This document shows, in pieces, positions 1 to 11,388 of a stretch of 64,000 nt of DNA. Origin of the DNA: Serratia sp. FDAARGOS_506 (GTDB taxonomy: Bacteria > Pseudomonadota > Gammaproteobacteria > Enterobacterales > Enterobacteriaceae); assembly GCF_003812745.1 (NCBI RefSeq), contig NZ_CP033831.1, forward strand, positions 1,984,001 to 2,048,000, written 5' to 3'. A model generated the notes under the pieces. That model was not told the DNA's origin and searched no databases. It saw only the letters and a list, made by a program, of their open reading frames with translations. Both the position numbers and the translations under genes were made by a program. How positions within the stretch are numbered: the first letter of the stretch is position 1; each line of letters opens with the position of its first letter.

Positions 1-1
1 C

Positions 2-604
2 CGCCGCTATGTGGCGGACAAAGAGAGCGGCGACGCGCTGTTGGCGCTGCTGCGGCCCTACGAGGCGTTTCTGCACGAAGCGCAGGGCGCGCCGGATACG
101 CTGTTCCGCCAGGGCCAGTTCACCCGCAAGATCCTGCCGAAAAACGGCTCGGCCTACGGCCAGGATCTGGCGGATCGCATGGTGCTGTTGATCAAGGAAG
201 AGTTGCATCACTTCTCGCAGGTGCTGGAGATCATGCAGGCGCGCGGGATCCCGTATCGCAAGATCACCGCCAGCCGCTACGCCAAGGGCATGATCCGAGA
301 GATCCGCACCCACGATCCGGCGACGCTGATCGACAAACTGATCTGCGGCGCCTACATCGAAGCGCGATCCTGCGAACGCTTCGCCAAACTGGCGCCGCAC
401 CTGGACGACGAGCTGAACCGCTTTTACGTCTCGCTGCTGCGATCCGAAGCGCGGCACTATCAGGACTACCTGACGCTGGCCGAGCAGATCGCCGGCGGCG
501 ACATCAGCGAACGGGTGGCGCATTTTGGCCGGCTCGAGGCTGAGCTGATCCTGTCGCCGGACAGCGAACTGCGCTTTCACAGCGGCGTGCCCACCGCCGC
601 CTGA
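2..604 (+). CDS. miaE: tRNA-(ms2io6A) hydroxylase MiaE, 5'-truncated by window
   Basis: Non-haem diiron monooxygenase that hydroxylates the isopentenyl side chain of ms2i6A at position 37 of tRNAs reading U-starting codons. The reading frame is open to the window edge, so the start and roughly the first 50-60 residues lie outside; an internal GTG at 11 should not be taken as the start. Visible diiron-type motifs are EELHHF, EARSCERF and SEARHYQDYL, spaced as in ferritin-like four-helix proteins. The C-terminus (PDSELRFHSGV) matches what I recall of the Salmonella protein. E. coli K-12 lacks this gene, which fits a non-Escherichia enterobacterium. It is convergent with the next gene, 15 bp apart. 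Confidence 0.93.
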   Translation, partial: RRYVADKESGDALLALLRPYEAFLHEAQGAPDTLFRQGQFTRKILPKNGSAYGQDLADRMVLLIKEELHHFSQVLEIMQARGIPYRKITASRYAKGMIREIRTHDPATLIDKLICGAYIEARSCERFAKLAPHLDDELNRFYVSLLRSEARHYQDYLTLAEQIAGGDISERVAHFGRLEAELILSPDSELRFHSGVPTAA

Positions 605-619
605 GGTTGAGGCGCGCCC

Positions 620-2227
620 TTACTGCGGCGCGCCCAGCAGCAGATCCACTGCCTTTTCCGCCAGCATGATGGTCGGCGCATTGGTGTTGCCGCTGGTAAG
701 CTGCGGCATCACCGAGCAGTCGATCACCCGCAGCTGTTCAAAACCGTGCACCCGCAGCTGCGGATCGGTCACCGCGTCCTGCGGCGACGGCCCCATACGG
801 CAGCTGCCCACCGGGTGATACACCGTCTTGCAGAAGTTGCGCACGAACTCTTCCAGCTGCGCCTCGTCGCGCGTCCACTCCGGCTGCGGCATCAGCAGAT
901 CTTTGATCAGCGGCTTCAGCGCCGCGGTTTGCAGGAAGCCCAGGCCGAACTTCACCGCGCGCACGCTGCCGGCCAGATCGTCCGGGTGGCCGAGGTAGTT
1001 GGCGTGCAGCTTGACCGGATCGCGCGGGTTGCTGCTGCGCAGCAGCACTTCGCCGCGCGCCTTCGGCTGCAGGTAGCCGACCTTGAGCGTGAAGCCGTGA
1101 ATGTTCGGCAGCGGCTCGCCGGGCACGTCGTCCCAGCTGTCCAGCAGCGGCAGGAAGTGGATCTGCACGTCCGGCCGGCCGTCGCCTTGGCTGTCGGTGA
1201 AGGCGGCGCCTTCCAGCACGTTGGACGAGAGCACGCCGCTGCGAAACGCCAGCCACTGCGCGCCGTGGCTCAGCGCCTGCAGGCCGCGATCGGCACCGAA
1301 CAGGCTGATCGGCTCGCGGGTGCTGACGTTGATCGACATGTGCAGGTGGTCGTGGAAGTTTTTGCCCACCGGCAGATCCGCCCGCACCTCGATGCCCAGC
1401 TGCTGCAGGTGGTCGCGCGGGCCGATGCCGGAGAGCATCAGCAGCTTCGGCGAACCGACCGCGCCGGCGCTGACAATCACCTCTTTGGTGGCGCGCGCGG
1501 TGACTTCCGCGCCGCCGTTCTGGCTGTAGACCACGCCAGTGGCGACGTTGCCCTCGAAGGTCAGCCGATGCGCCAGGGCATTCAGTTTCACCACCAGCCG
1601 CTGTTCGTCGCGCACCGCCTTCAGGTAGGTACGGGCGGTGCTGGCGCGTTCGCCGTTGTGGGTGGTGGTTTGGTAGAAACCGACGCCGTGCTGGCTGTCG
1701 CCGTTGAAGTCGTTGCGATAGGGCAGGTTCAGCTCCTGGCCGGCGCGGATAAACGCCATGCTGAGCGGGTGGCGGTAGCGGTTTTCGCTGACCGGCAGCA
1801 GCCCGTCGGCGCCGTGGTAGTCGTCGGACAGGCTTTCGTTGGCCTCGGCGCGTTTGAAATAGGGCAGCACCTCGCGGTAGCTCCAGCCGGTGCAGCCGTA
1901 GCGGTCGGCCCAGTCGTCGTAGTCCTGCGGCTGGCCGCGCAGGTAGATCATGCCGTTGACCGAACTGCTGCCGCCCAGCACCTTGCCCTGTGCGATCTGC
2001 ATGCGGCGGTTGTTGGCGTGCGGTTCCGGTTCCGTCTCGTAGGGCCAGCTCTTTTTGGCGATGATCTTGGCCACCCCGGCCGGCATCTTGATGAACAGAT
2101 TATTGTCGTCGCCGCCGGCTTCCAGCAGCAGCACCCGTGCCTGGGTGCGGCGGATCAGCTGCGCCGCCAGCACGCAGCCGGCGGAACCGGCGCCGACGAT
2201 GATGTAATCAAAGGTATTTTCCGACAT
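620..2227 (-). CDS. GMC-family FAD oxidoreductase (choline/alcohol dehydrogenase-like)
   Basis: Flavoprotein of the glucose-methanol-choline family, 535 residues, the usual length for BetA-type dehydrogenases. An ADP-binding motif (GAGSAG) lies at the N-terminus, followed by LLEAGG. The C-terminal catalytic pair appears as His471 in YHPVGSCRMG and Asn514 in SGNTNAPT. The start at 2227 (MSENTFDY) has a GGAGAG ribosome site and puts the FAD motif in its normal place; an upstream in-frame ATG at 2287 would add a poor 20-residue extension. No betB, betI or choline transporter is adjacent, so choline is not established as substrate; an aliphatic or aromatic alcohol is equally possible. It is monocistronic, with an 18-bp palindrome about 70 bp upstream. 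Confidence 0.85.
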   Translation of the reverse strand: MSENTFDYIIVGAGSAGCVLAAQLIRRTQARVLLLEAGGDDNNLFIKMPAGVAKIIAKKSWPYETEPEPHANNRRMQIAQGKVLGGSSSVNGMIYLRGQPQDYDDWADRYGCTGWSYREVLPYFKRAEANESLSDDYHGADGLLPVSENRYRHPLSMAFIRAGQELNLPYRNDFNGDSQHGVGFYQTTTHNGERASTARTYLKAVRDEQRLVVKLNALAHRLTFEGNVATGVVYSQNGGAEVTARATKEVIVSAGAVGSPKLLMLSGIGPRDHLQQLGIEVRADLPVGKNFHDHLHMSINVSTREPISLFGADRGLQALSHGAQWLAFRSGVLSSNVLEGAAFTDSQGDGRPDVQIHFLPLLDSWDDVPGEPLPNIHGFTLKVGYLQPKARGEVLLRSSNPRDPVKLHANYLGHPDDLAGSVRAVKFGLGFLQTAALKPLIKDLLMPQPEWTRDEAQLEEFVRNFCKTVYHPVGSCRMGPSPQDAVTDPQLRVHGFEQLRVIDCSVMPQLTSGNTNAPTIMLAEKAVDLLLGAPQ

Positions 2228-2294
2228 GACAGCTCTCCGTGCGCGATTGGGATACTGGCAGAGTAACGCGGGGGAAAAGGCGGTCAATTTATGA

Positions 2295-2312
2295 TCGTTA
2301 ATTTATTAACGA
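2295..2312. promoter_or_regulatory. 18-bp palindrome upstream of the GMC oxidoreductase gene
   Basis: TCGTTAAT-TT-ATTAACGA, a perfect inverted repeat with a 2-bp centre, lies in an AT-rich stretch 68 bp upstream of the oxidoreductase start. Size and symmetry fit a dimeric repressor operator (TetR/BetI or LacI-like). No regulator gene is adjacent, so the binding protein is unknown. Confidence 0.4.
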
Positions 2313-2404
2313 ACTTCACATTAAATTTACATCGTGGTTTTTTACGTCAGTTTATCTGCTTGAAAAAAGGAGTTATAGCGAGTTTTACTGATTGATTGCG
2401 ATAT

Positions 2405-2431
2405 TAATAAAAAGGCGCAGCAAGCTGCGCC
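2405..2431 (-). terminator. Rho-independent terminator of the GNAT gene
   Basis: Read on the minus strand: GGCGCAG-CTTG-CTGCGCC followed by TTTTT. It begins about 20 bp after the acetyltransferase stop codon. Confidence 0.85.
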
Positions 2432-2453
2432 CTGATGGGGAGGCGGGGGGGGA

Positions 2454-2972
2454 TTACAGCGTTTTCAGCATGGTGACTTCGCAGTCGACGTGACCGGTGG
2501 CGCCCATCGCGTGGTCGATGTGTTCGAAGCCCAAATGTTCGTACAGCGCGACGGCCTGCGTCAGGCTGGCGGTGGTCTCGAGGTAACAACAGCGGAAGCC
2601 GTGTTGGCGGGCGAAATCCAGCGCCTGCAGCGCCAGGCGTTTTGCCAATCCCTTGCCGCGCAACACCGGCAGGAAATACATCTTCTGCAATTCGCAAATA
2701 TCGTCTGCGCCACCCTGCAGCGGCGCGATGCCGCCGCCGCCGGCGACCTGGCCGTCCACCTCGATCACCCAGTAAGCGCTGCGCGGCAGGCTGTAGAGCT
2801 GATACAGGGCGTCCAGATTGGGATCGGAGACGGTATAGCCTTTATCCGCCGTCAGGCCGTGCTCGGCGGAGACTTCGCGAATGACGTGAGCAATGGCGGC
2901 ATTGTCTTCCGCCGTGATGGGGCGCACCAGCAGGCGCGCCGGGGTTGCTGTTGTCATGTTTATACTCGCCAT
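2454..2972 (-). CDS. GNAT family N-acetyltransferase
   Basis: A 172-residue single-domain acetyl-CoA-dependent acetyltransferase. The acetyl-CoA pyrophosphate loop reads [10 protein letters not shown] (R/Q-x-x-G-x-G/A type), preceded by the beta-4 strand [10 protein letters not shown] and followed by YEHLGFEH, which usually packs against the cofactor. This fold acts on amines of small molecules or proteins; the substrate is not readable. The start is uncertain: ATG at 2972 has little Shine-Dalgarno match, and an internal ATG at 2957 ([10 protein letters not shown]) would also preserve the fold. It is monocistronic, with its own terminator and separated from valS by another. Confidence 0.85.
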   Translation of the reverse strand: MASINMTTATPARLLVRPITAEDNAAIAHVIREVSAEHGLTADKGYTVSDPNLDALYQLYSLPRSAYWVIEVDGQVAGGGGIAPLQGGADDICELQKMYFLPVLRGKGLAKRLALQALDFARQHGFRCCYLETTASLTQAVALYEHLGFEHIDHAMGATGHVDCEVTMLKTL

Positions 2973-3103
2973 TGAAAGAGACCACGTTCGTTTTCGTTTT
3001 TATCGCAGCACGAAACGCGCCGGGGATTATTTCCCGGCGGCGTCCCTGCAGCAGTAATATCTTGTAATAACATCTAACCCGGCCCGGATGCAACGGCGAT
3101 AAA

Positions 3104-3130
3104 AAAACAGCGGGGAAGACCCCGCTGTTT
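3104..3130 (-). terminator. Terminator of the pepA-holC-valS operon
   Basis: CAGCGGGG-AAGA-CCCCGCTG (stem 3108-3115/3120-3127) flanked by A-run and T-run, so it can work in both directions. It lies about 27 bp past the valS stop. Confidence 0.88.
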
Positions 3131-3156
3131 TTCAGGCGTTGGCGTGAGCCGGTGGA

Positions 3157-6033
3157 TTACAGCGCGGCGATGGTCGCCTGCTGTTCCTGCAGCTTCACTT
3201 TGCCTTCTTTGCAGGCCGCCAGACGATCGCGCTCTTTGGCGACTACCGCTTCCGGCGCGCGCGCCACGAAGCCTTCGTTCGCCAGCTTGCCTTCGATCGA
3301 GGCGATTTCCGCATCCAGTTTACCCATCTCTTTCGCCAGACGCGCGATCTCGGCGTCCTTGTCGATGAAACCGGCCATCGGGATCAGCAGCTCGGCGCCG
3401 TCCACCAGCTTGGTGACGGAAACCGGGCCTTTATCACCGGCCGGCAGCAGCGCGATGGATTCCAGGCGCGCCAGACGGGCGATAAAGCTTTGGTTCTCCT
3501 GCACGCGGCGCTGGGCGTCGGCGCTGCAGTTGCGCAGCAGCACGTCGAGCGCTTTGCTTGGCGCGATGTTCATCTCAGCGCGGATGTTGCGCACGGCGAT
3601 GATGGTTTGCTTGATCCACTCCAGATCGTTCAGCGCCTGCTCGTCTTCCAGCGCGGCGTCGTAGGCCGGGAACGGCTGCAGCATGATGGTGTCTGCGGTC
3701 GTGCCGGTCAGCGGCTTCACGCGCTGCCAGATGGTTTCGGTGATGAATGGAATGATCGGGTGCGCCAGGCGCAGCAGCGCTTCCAGCACGGTGATCAGCG
3801 TGTGGCGGGTGCCGCGCTGTTCCGCTTCGCTGCCGTTGCTCACGACAGGCTTGGTCAGCTCCAGATACCAGTCGCAGAACTGGTTCCAGGTGAATTCGTA
3901 CAGGATGTTGGCCGCCAGATCGAAGCGGTAGGTGTCCAGCGCTTCGCGGTAGGCTTTCACCGTGCGGTTGAATTCGGCCAGGATCCAGCGATCCGCCAGC
4001 GACAGCACTTTCTCGCCGCCGTTGAAGCCGCAGTCGTGCGCTTCGGTGTTCATTAGCACGAAGCGGCTGGCGTTCCACAGCTTGTTACAGAAGTTGCGGT
4101 AGCCTTCCAGGCGCTTCATGTCCCAGTTGATGTCGCGGCCGGTCGAGGCCAGCGCCGCCAGGGTGAAGCGCAGGGCGTCGGTGCCGTGCGGCTCGATGCC
4201 GTTCGGGAACTGCTTCTCGGTGCGCTTGCGGATTTTCTCCGCCAGCTGCGGCTGCATCATGTTGCCGGTGCGTTTTTCCAGCAGATCTTCCAGCGAGATG
4301 CCGTCGACCATGTCCAGCGGATCGATCACGTTGCCTTTCGACTTGGACATCTTCTGGCCTTCGTCGTCGCGGATAAGACCGGTCATGTAGACGGTCTTGA
4401 ACGGCACCTGCGGCTTGCCATTTTCATCCTTGATGAAGTGCATGGTCAGCATGATCATGCGCGCGATCCAGAAGAAGATGATGTCGAAGCCGCTGACCAT
4501 CACGCTGGTCGGGTGGAAGGTTTTCAGCGCTTCGGTCTGCTCCGGCCAGCCCAGGGTAGAGAAGGTCCACAGGCCGGACGAGAACCAGGTGTCCAGCACG
4601 TCTTCGTCCTGCGTCAGCACCACGTCGGCGCCCAGGTTGTTCTCGCTGCGTACTTCTTCTTCGCTGCGGCCCACGTAGACTTTGCCGTTCACGTCGTACC
4701 AGGCCGGGATACGGTGGCCCCACCACAGCTGACGCGAGATGCACCAGTCCTGAATGTCGCGCATCCAGCTGAAGTACATGTTTTCGTACTGCTTTGGCAC
4801 GAACTCGATTTGGCCCTGTTCGACCGCTTCCACCGCCACTTTGGCCAGCGGCGCGGTGCGCACGTACCATTGGTCGGTCAGCATTGGCTCAATCACCACG
4901 CCGCCGCGGTCGCCGTAAGGCACCGTCAGGTCGTGCGGTTTGATCTCGTCCAGCAGGCCCAGATTTTCGAAGGCGGCAACCACCGCTTTACGCGCCGCGA
5001 AGCGCTCCAGGCCACGGAACTCGGCCGGGATCTCGTTGCAGTAGTCGGAGCAGACTTCGCCCAGGGTGTTGAACACTTCCGCTTCCTGGCGGATGTCGCC
5101 GTCGAAGGTCAGAATGTTGATCATCGGCAGGCCGTGGCGTTTGCCGACTTCGTAGTCGTTGAAATCGTGCGCCGGGGTGATCTTCACGCAACCGGTGCCT
5201 TTTTCCATATCGGCGTGTTCGTCGCCGACGATGCGGATGCGGCGGCCGACCAGCGGCAGAATGATTTCTTTGCCGATCAGGTCTTTATAGCGCGGATCTT
5301 CCGGGTTGACCGCCACGCCGGTATCGCCCAGCACGGTTTCCGGACGGGTGGTGGCGACCACCAGGTAGTCTTTGCCCTCGGCGGTTTTCGCGCCGTCGGC
5401 CAGCGGGTAGCGCAGGTGCCACATGGAGCCTTTGGATTCGCGGTTTTCCACTTCCAGATCGGAGATGGCGGTGCGTAGTTTCGGATCCCAGTTCACCAGG
5501 CGCTTGCCGCGGTAGATCAGGTCTTCTTTGTGCAGACGGACAAACACTTCGCGCACCGCGTTCGACAGGCCTTCATCCATGGTGAAGCGCTCGCGCTCCC
5601 AGTCCACGGAGTTGCCCAGACGGCGCATCTGGCGGGTGATGGTGCCGCCGGACTCCGCCTTCCACTGCCAGATTTTGTCGATGAACGCGTCACGGCCGTA
5701 GTCGTGGCGGGTTTTGCCTTCTTCCGCGGCGATCTTGCGCTCCACCACCATCTGGGTGGCGATGCCGGCGTGGTCGGTGCCCGCCTGCCACAGAGTGTTT
5801 TTACCCTGCATGCGCTGATAGCGAATCATGGTATCCATGATGGTCTGCTGGAACGCGTGGCCCATGTGCAGGCTGCCGGTGACGTTCGGCGGCGGGATCA
5901 TGATGCAGAAGCTTTCCTGGCTGGTGTCGCCGTTCGGCTTGAAGTAACCCTGATTCTCCCAGTGATCGTACAGCTTCTGTTCGATCTGTTTTGGGTCGTA
6001 TGCGGTGTCGAGCTGACTGTTTGTCTTTTCCAT
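3157..6033 (-). CDS. valS: Valyl-tRNA synthetase
   Basis: Class I aminoacyl-tRNA synthetase charging tRNA-Val, cytoplasmic, 958 residues (E. coli 951). The HIGH signature appears as HMGH at residues 56-59 and the KMSKS loop as QKMSKSKGN in the middle of the protein. The large insertion between them is the editing (CP1) domain that removes mischarged threonine. The C-terminus is a charged helical region typical of the ValRS coiled coil. It is third in a minus-strand operon behind pepA and holC, with 12 bp between holC and valS, the order found in E. coli. Confidence 0.98.
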   Translation of the reverse strand: MEKTNSQLDTAYDPKQIEQKLYDHWENQGYFKPNGDTSQESFCIMIPPPNVTGSLHMGHAFQQTIMDTMIRYQRMQGKNTLWQAGTDHAGIATQMVVERKIAAEEGKTRHDYGRDAFIDKIWQWKAESGGTITRQMRRLGNSVDWERERFTMDEGLSNAVREVFVRLHKEDLIYRGKRLVNWDPKLRTAISDLEVENRESKGSMWHLRYPLADGAKTAEGKDYLVVATTRPETVLGDTGVAVNPEDPRYKDLIGKEIILPLVGRRIRIVGDEHADMEKGTGCVKITPAHDFNDYEVGKRHGLPMINILTFDGDIRQEAEVFNTLGEVCSDYCNEIPAEFRGLERFAARKAVVAAFENLGLLDEIKPHDLTVPYGDRGGVVIEPMLTDQWYVRTAPLAKVAVEAVEQGQIEFVPKQYENMYFSWMRDIQDWCISRQLWWGHRIPAWYDVNGKVYVGRSEEEVRSENNLGADVVLTQDEDVLDTWFSSGLWTFSTLGWPEQTEALKTFHPTSVMVSGFDIIFFWIARMIMLTMHFIKDENGKPQVPFKTVYMTGLIRDDEGQKMSKSKGNVIDPLDMVDGISLEDLLEKRTGNMMQPQLAEKIRKRTEKQFPNGIEPHGTDALRFTLAALASTGRDINWDMKRLEGYRNFCNKLWNASRFVLMNTEAHDCGFNGGEKVLSLADRWILAEFNRTVKAYREALDTYRFDLAANILYEFTWNQFCDWYLELTKPVVSNGSEAEQRGTRHTLITVLEALLRLAHPIIPFITETIWQRVKPLTGTTADTIMLQPFPAYDAALEDEQALNDLEWIKQTIIAVRNIRAEMNIAPSKALDVLLRNCSADAQRRVQENQSFIARLARLESIALLPAGDKGPVSVTKLVDGAELLIPMAGFIDKDAEIARLAKEMGKLDAEIASIEGKLANEGFVARAPEAVVAKERDRLAACKEGKVKLQEQQATIAAL

Positions 6034-6045
6034 TCTTTATCGTAT

Positions 6046-6495
6046 TCAGTGAGTTGGCGGCGTAGCCGTGGTCAAATGGAAGCCGACGCTGCGATAGGCC
6101 TTGTAACGGTCGCGCGCCAACTGTTTCAGAGTGTCTTCGTAAGGAACGAAGTCTACCACTTCATGGAAAGCGGTAGCAAAATCGGCAAACTGCGGCAGCA
6201 GGGCGATCAGCAGATCGCGCGGGGCATTGCCGCGCTTGCCGGGCCAGCACAGTTCCACCGGCGCGCCGTAGTGCGGCCCTTCGCCGGCCAGATTGTGCGG
6301 CACAAATTCATGCGGCTCGCGCTGCCACAGCGCTTCGTCCAGCCGCTGGGCCTGCTCCTGGCTCTCGCAGGCGATCAGCACCCGTTTGCCGGCACGGAAG
6401 CCGCTGGCGGCAACGGCGCAGGCCACGGCCTCATGGGCGCTGAGCGCGCCTGACGGTTCCGCGTTGTCGAGCAAATAAAACGTCGCCTGTTTCAT
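6046..6495 (-). CDS. holC: DNA polymerase III subunit chi
   Basis: Chi subunit of the polymerase III clamp-loader complex, which binds single-strand binding protein and links it through psi to the loader. 149 residues (E. coli 147). It begins MKQATFYLLDN and contains the typical ALWQREP...FVPHNLAGEGP segment followed by the ELCWPGKR and DFVPYED blocks. It lies between pepA and valS, as in other enterobacteria. The ribosome site (GGATCC region) is only moderate. Confidence 0.95.
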   Translation of the reverse strand: MKQATFYLLDNAEPSGALSAHEAVACAVAASGFRAGKRVLIACESQEQAQRLDEALWQREPHEFVPHNLAGEGPHYGAPVELCWPGKRGNAPRDLLIALLPQFADFATAFHEVVDFVPYEDTLKQLARDRYKAYRSVGFHLTTATPPTH

Positions 6496-6520
6496 TAAGG
6501 ATCCACCGCTGCCGATAAAA

Positions 6521-6548
6521 AATGTAGGGGCACAGCATGCTGTGCCCC
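6521..6548 (-). terminator. Strong hairpin after pepA
   Basis: An 11-bp perfect inverted repeat (GGGGCACAGCA / TGCTGTGCCCC, 6527-6548) lies 30 bp past the pepA stop. On the minus strand it is followed by TACA and then a T-run, so it can terminate or attenuate transcription between pepA and holC. Continued transcription into holC-valS is likely partial or from an internal promoter. Confidence 0.65.
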
Positions 6549-6578
6549 TTGGGATTATACCTGAATTACCGCTCAGAT

Positions 6579-8105
<1,527 letters not shown>

Positions 8106-8372
8106 TTAAAGACAAAGGCGGACGCTACGGCTAGAATAATCGACTCCGTAACGATCTCCCGCCATTTGAGTTAACGGATTATGTTAACCTGAACGGCGTA
8201 AATTGCTCTGTTTTGGCGACTATAAGCAAGTTCCTATAGGACACCCAAACGGCTTGATGTTGTAATACTATTTTAGCTGTGAAGGTTGCCATATGATGAG
8301 AATAAATGGCGGATTAGCGATGAAATTATCGATTTTCCTGCAAAAAGACAAGTTTTCACAGGCGTAATAAGC

Positions 8373-9467
8373 GTGATCATCATAAGATATCTGGTACGGG
8401 AAACGCTCAAGAGCCAAATCGCCATCCTGTTCATCCTGCTTCTGATCTTCTTTTGTCAGAACCTGGTCAGGGTGTTGGGCGACGCGGTGGACGGCAATAT
8501 CCCGACAAACTTAGTACTCTCCCTGCTCGCGTTGGGCGTGCCGAAAATGGCGCAGCTCATCCTGCCTTTGAGCCTGTTTCTCGGCTTGCTGATGACGCTT
8601 GGGCGGTTGTATACCGAGAGCGAAATCACCGTCATGCACGCCTGCGGCCTGGGTAAACGCACCCTGATTATCGCCGCCATGATCCTGGCGCTGCTCACCT
8701 CTGCGGTCGCGGCGGTGAACGTGTTTTGGGCCGGCCCCTGGGCTTCGCGCTATCAGGACGTGGTAGTGAACGAAGCCAAGGCCAACCCGAGCATCGCCGG
8801 GCTGGCGGAAGGGCAGTTCAAACCCTCGCAGGACGGCAACGCGGTGCTGTTTATCGGCAACGTGAAGGGCAGCACCTTCAACGACGTGTTCCTGGCGCAG
8901 CTGCGGCCGAACGGCAACCAGCGCCCGTCGGTGGTGGTGGCCGAGCACGGCAACATCGTGCAGCAGAAAGACGGCTCGCAGGTGGTGACGCTCGACAAGG
9001 GCACCCGCTTTGAAGGCACCGCGCTGCTGCGCGACTTCCGCATTACCGACTTCACCGACTACAAGGCGGTGATTGGCCACCGCACCGTGGCGGCGGACAA
9101 CACCGAATCCGAGCAGATGTCGATGCAGACGCTGTGGAAATCCGACGATCCGGATGCGCGCGCCGAGCTGCACTGGCGCCTGACGCTGGTGGTGTCGGTG
9201 GCGCTGATGGCGCTGCTGGTGGTGCCGCTCAGCGTGGTGAACCCGCGCCAGGGCCGCGTGTTGAGCATGCTGCCGGCCATCCTGCTGTATCTGATCTTCT
9301 TCCTGCTGCAGACCTCGCTGCGCTCCAACGCCGGCAAGGGCAAGCTGGATCCGATGCTGTGGCTGTGGCTGGTTAACGGCGTTTACTTCGCGATTGCGCT
9401 GGCGCTGAACCTGTGGGATACCGTGCCGATGCGCAAGCTGCGCGCACGCCTGAGAGGAGCGGCCTGA
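8373..9467 (+). CDS. lptF: LPS export ABC transporter permease LptF
   Basis: Inner-membrane subunit of the LptB2FGC machine that extracts lipopolysaccharide and passes it to the periplasmic bridge. 364 residues with three N-terminal helices, a large periplasmic beta-jellyroll (roughly residues 125-260) and three C-terminal helices. I chose GTG at 8373, giving MIIIRYLVRETLKSQ, which is how the E. coli protein begins; the longer frame from 8286 adds 29 unrelated residues. The stop overlaps the lptG start by one base (TGATG), indicating translational coupling. Confidence 0.96.
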   Translation: MIIIRYLVRETLKSQIAILFILLLIFFCQNLVRVLGDAVDGNIPTNLVLSLLALGVPKMAQLILPLSLFLGLLMTLGRLYTESEITVMHACGLGKRTLIIAAMILALLTSAVAAVNVFWAGPWASRYQDVVVNEAKANPSIAGLAEGQFKPSQDGNAVLFIGNVKGSTFNDVFLAQLRPNGNQRPSVVVAEHGNIVQQKDGSQVVTLDKGTRFEGTALLRDFRITDFTDYKAVIGHRTVAADNTESEQMSMQTLWKSDDPDARAELHWRLTLVVSVALMALLVVPLSVVNPRQGRVLSMLPAILLYLIFFLLQTSLRSNAGKGKLDPMLWLWLVNGVYFAIALALNLWDTVPMRKLRARLRGAA

Positions 9468-10537
9468 TGTTTGGCGTATTAGACCGGTATATCGGTAAAA
9501 CGATTTTCAACACCATCATCATGACGCTGTTCATGCTGGTGTCGCTGTCCGGCATCATCAAGTTCGTCGATCAGCTGCGCAAGGTGGGCCAGGGCGACTA
9601 CACCGCGCTGAGCGCCGGCATGTATACCCTGCTGAGCGTGCCGAAAGACATCGAGATCTTCTTCCCGATGGCGGCGCTGCTCGGCGCGCTGCTCGGCCTG
9701 GGCCAGCTGGCGACGCGCAGCGAACTGGTGGTGATGCAGGCTTCCGGCTTCACCCGCCTGCAGATCGCCGGCTCGGTGATGAAAACCGCCATTCCGCTGG
9801 TGCTGTTGACCATGGCGATCGGTGAGTGGGTGGCGCCGCAGGGTGAGCAGATGGCGCGTAACTACCGCGCCCAGCAGATGTACGGCGGCTCACTGCTCTC
9901 TACCAAGAGCGGGCTGTGGGCGAAGGACGGCAACGACTTCATCTACATCGAGCGCGTCTCCGGCGATAAAGAGCTCTCCGGCGTGAACATTTACCACTTC
10001 AACGATCAGCGCCGTCTCGAAACGGTGCGCTATGCCGCTACCGCCAGCTTCGAGAACGGCCTGTGGCAGCTTTCGCAGGTGGATACCTCGGATCTGACCA
10101 ACCCGAAACAGGTGACCGGCACCCAGACGCTGACCGGCGAATGGAAAACCAACCTGACCCCGGACAAGCTGGGCGTGGTGGCGCTGGACCCGGATTCGCT
10201 CTCCATCAGCGGGCTGCATAACTACGTGAAGTACCTGAAGCAAAGCGGCCAGGAGGCCAGCCGTTACCAGCTCAACATGTGGAGCAAAATCTTCTCGCCG
10301 CTGTCGGTGGCGGTGATGATGCTGATGGCGCTGTCGTTCATCTTTGGCCCGCTGCGCAGCGTGCCGATGGGCATCCGCGTGGTGACCGGCATCAGCTTCG
10401 GCTTCCTGTTCTACGTGCTGGATCAGATCTTCGGCCCGCTGAGCCTGGTGTACAGCATGCCGCCGGTGCTGGGCGCGCTGCTGCCGAGCATGCTGTTCCT
10501 GCTGATCAGCGTGTATATGCTGCTCAAACGCAAGTAG
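9467..10537 (+). CDS. lptG: LPS export ABC transporter permease LptG
   Basis: Partner permease of LptF in the lipopolysaccharide transporter, 356 residues (E. coli 360). It begins MFGVLDRYIGKTIF, with membrane helices near both ends and a periplasmic jellyroll between them. The start at 9467 overlaps the lptF stop by one base. An upstream in-frame start at 9413 falls within lptF and is unlikely. A terminator follows the gene. Confidence 0.96.
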   Translation: MFGVLDRYIGKTIFNTIIMTLFMLVSLSGIIKFVDQLRKVGQGDYTALSAGMYTLLSVPKDIEIFFPMAALLGALLGLGQLATRSELVVMQASGFTRLQIAGSVMKTAIPLVLLTMAIGEWVAPQGEQMARNYRAQQMYGGSLLSTKSGLWAKDGNDFIYIERVSGDKELSGVNIYHFNDQRRLETVRYAATASFENGLWQLSQVDTSDLTNPKQVTGTQTLTGEWKTNLTPDKLGVVALDPDSLSISGLHNYVKYLKQSGQEASRYQLNMWSKIFSPLSVAVMMLMALSFIFGPLRSVPMGIRVVTGISFGFLFYVLDQIFGPLSLVYSMPPVLGALLPSMLFLLISVYMLLKRK

Positions 10538-10560
10538 CAGGGCGAAAGGTAGTGAAGAAA

Positions 10561-10588
10561 GGCGTGGCCGCGGGGCCGCGCCTTTTTT
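10561..10588 (+). terminator. Terminator of lptFG
   Basis: GGCGTGGCC-GCGG-GGCCGCGCC followed by TTTTTT; one G-U pair in the stem. It sits 23 bp after the lptG stop. Confidence 0.85.
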
Positions 10589-10671
10589 GTGGGTGCGGCA
10601 TCCCCCCGCCCGCGGTTTTTGTCGTGTTATAGTCACTTCAGCGGCAATGCAGGGGAGGGAGCAGGTAGCCA

Positions 10672-11388
10672 ATGGAAGACGAATATAATCTCAGCAATAT
10701 CATCGGCAAGCGCCTGGAAGCGGCATTAGGAGAGTTAGGCGATCTCCTGTGGGCGTATGTGGTGTTATCCAAAAAAGACATTGCCTGCATCTTTGGCGTC
10801 ACCAACTACCCGAGTGAATGGGTAAAAAAGTATCAAGAGCAGGGGTTGCAGTACATTGATCCGGTGGTGCTTACCGCCCGCAACCGCCTGACCCCCTTCG
10901 CCTGGGACGAGCAAATCATGGCCGACGCGGGGCTGCACTTTCCCGAACTGTTCGAACAGGCCCGCGAGTTTGGCGTAACGCACGGCTATACCTTCGTGCT
11001 GCACGATTACAACGACAATCTCGTCACGCTTTCCTTTGCCTTCAACCTTGAGCAAAGAGCGGAAACCATCCAGGCGCTCACCGATCGTAAAGGCGATATT
11101 TCGGTATTGCTGGCCTCAATCCATGAGTCCTATCTGGCGCTGTCCCCACTGACAGCAAAAAACGCCGCAGCCCTGGAGAGAAACGCCCGCTTTACCGACA
11201 GGGAAAACGAAATCCTCTATTGGGCCAGCGTGGGCAAAACCTACCAGGAAACGGCGATGATCCTGGGCATAAAGACCGGCACCATCAAGTTTCATATGTC
11301 CAACATTGTCAAAAAGCTGGGGGTCACGAATGCCCGACATGCCGTGCGCCTGGGGATGGAGCTGCGGCTGATTAAGCCGGTGGAGTGA
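10672..11388 (+). CDS. LuxR-family quorum-sensing regulator (solo)
   Basis: 238 residues with an N-terminal autoinducer-binding domain and a C-terminal LuxR helix-turn-helix. The acyl-homoserine-lactone pocket residues are in register: Trp50, Tyr54, Asp63, Pro64 and Trp78 (in YPSEWVKKYQ, YIDPVVLT and PFAWDE). The DNA-binding part starts at FTDRENEILYWASVGKT and includes GTIKFHMSNIVKKLGV. No luxI-type synthase lies on either side, so within this window it is a 'solo' receptor that may sense signals made elsewhere or by other species. It could be an EsaR/SmaR-type regulator separated from its synthase. It sits between lptG and the leuX locus. Confidence 0.85.
   Translation: MEDEYNLSNIIGKRLEAALGELGDLLWAYVVLSKKDIACIFGVTNYPSEWVKKYQEQGLQYIDPVVLTARNRLTPFAWDEQIMADAGLHFPELFEQAREFGVTHGYTFVLHDYNDNLVTLSFAFNLEQRAETIQALTDRKGDISVLLASIHESYLALSPLTAKNAAALERNARFTDRENEILYWASVGKTYQETAMILGIKTGTIKFHMSNIVKKLGVTNARHAVRLGMELRLIKPVE

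Noticed and set aside
746-2266. Long plus-strand open frame (506 codons) opposite the GMC oxidoreductase
   Set aside because: Shadow frame of a GC-rich gene: His/Arg/Gln-rich composition, no family motif, and the opposite strand encodes a complete flavoprotein. The same applies to long frames opposite valS, btsT, the ligase and ascF.
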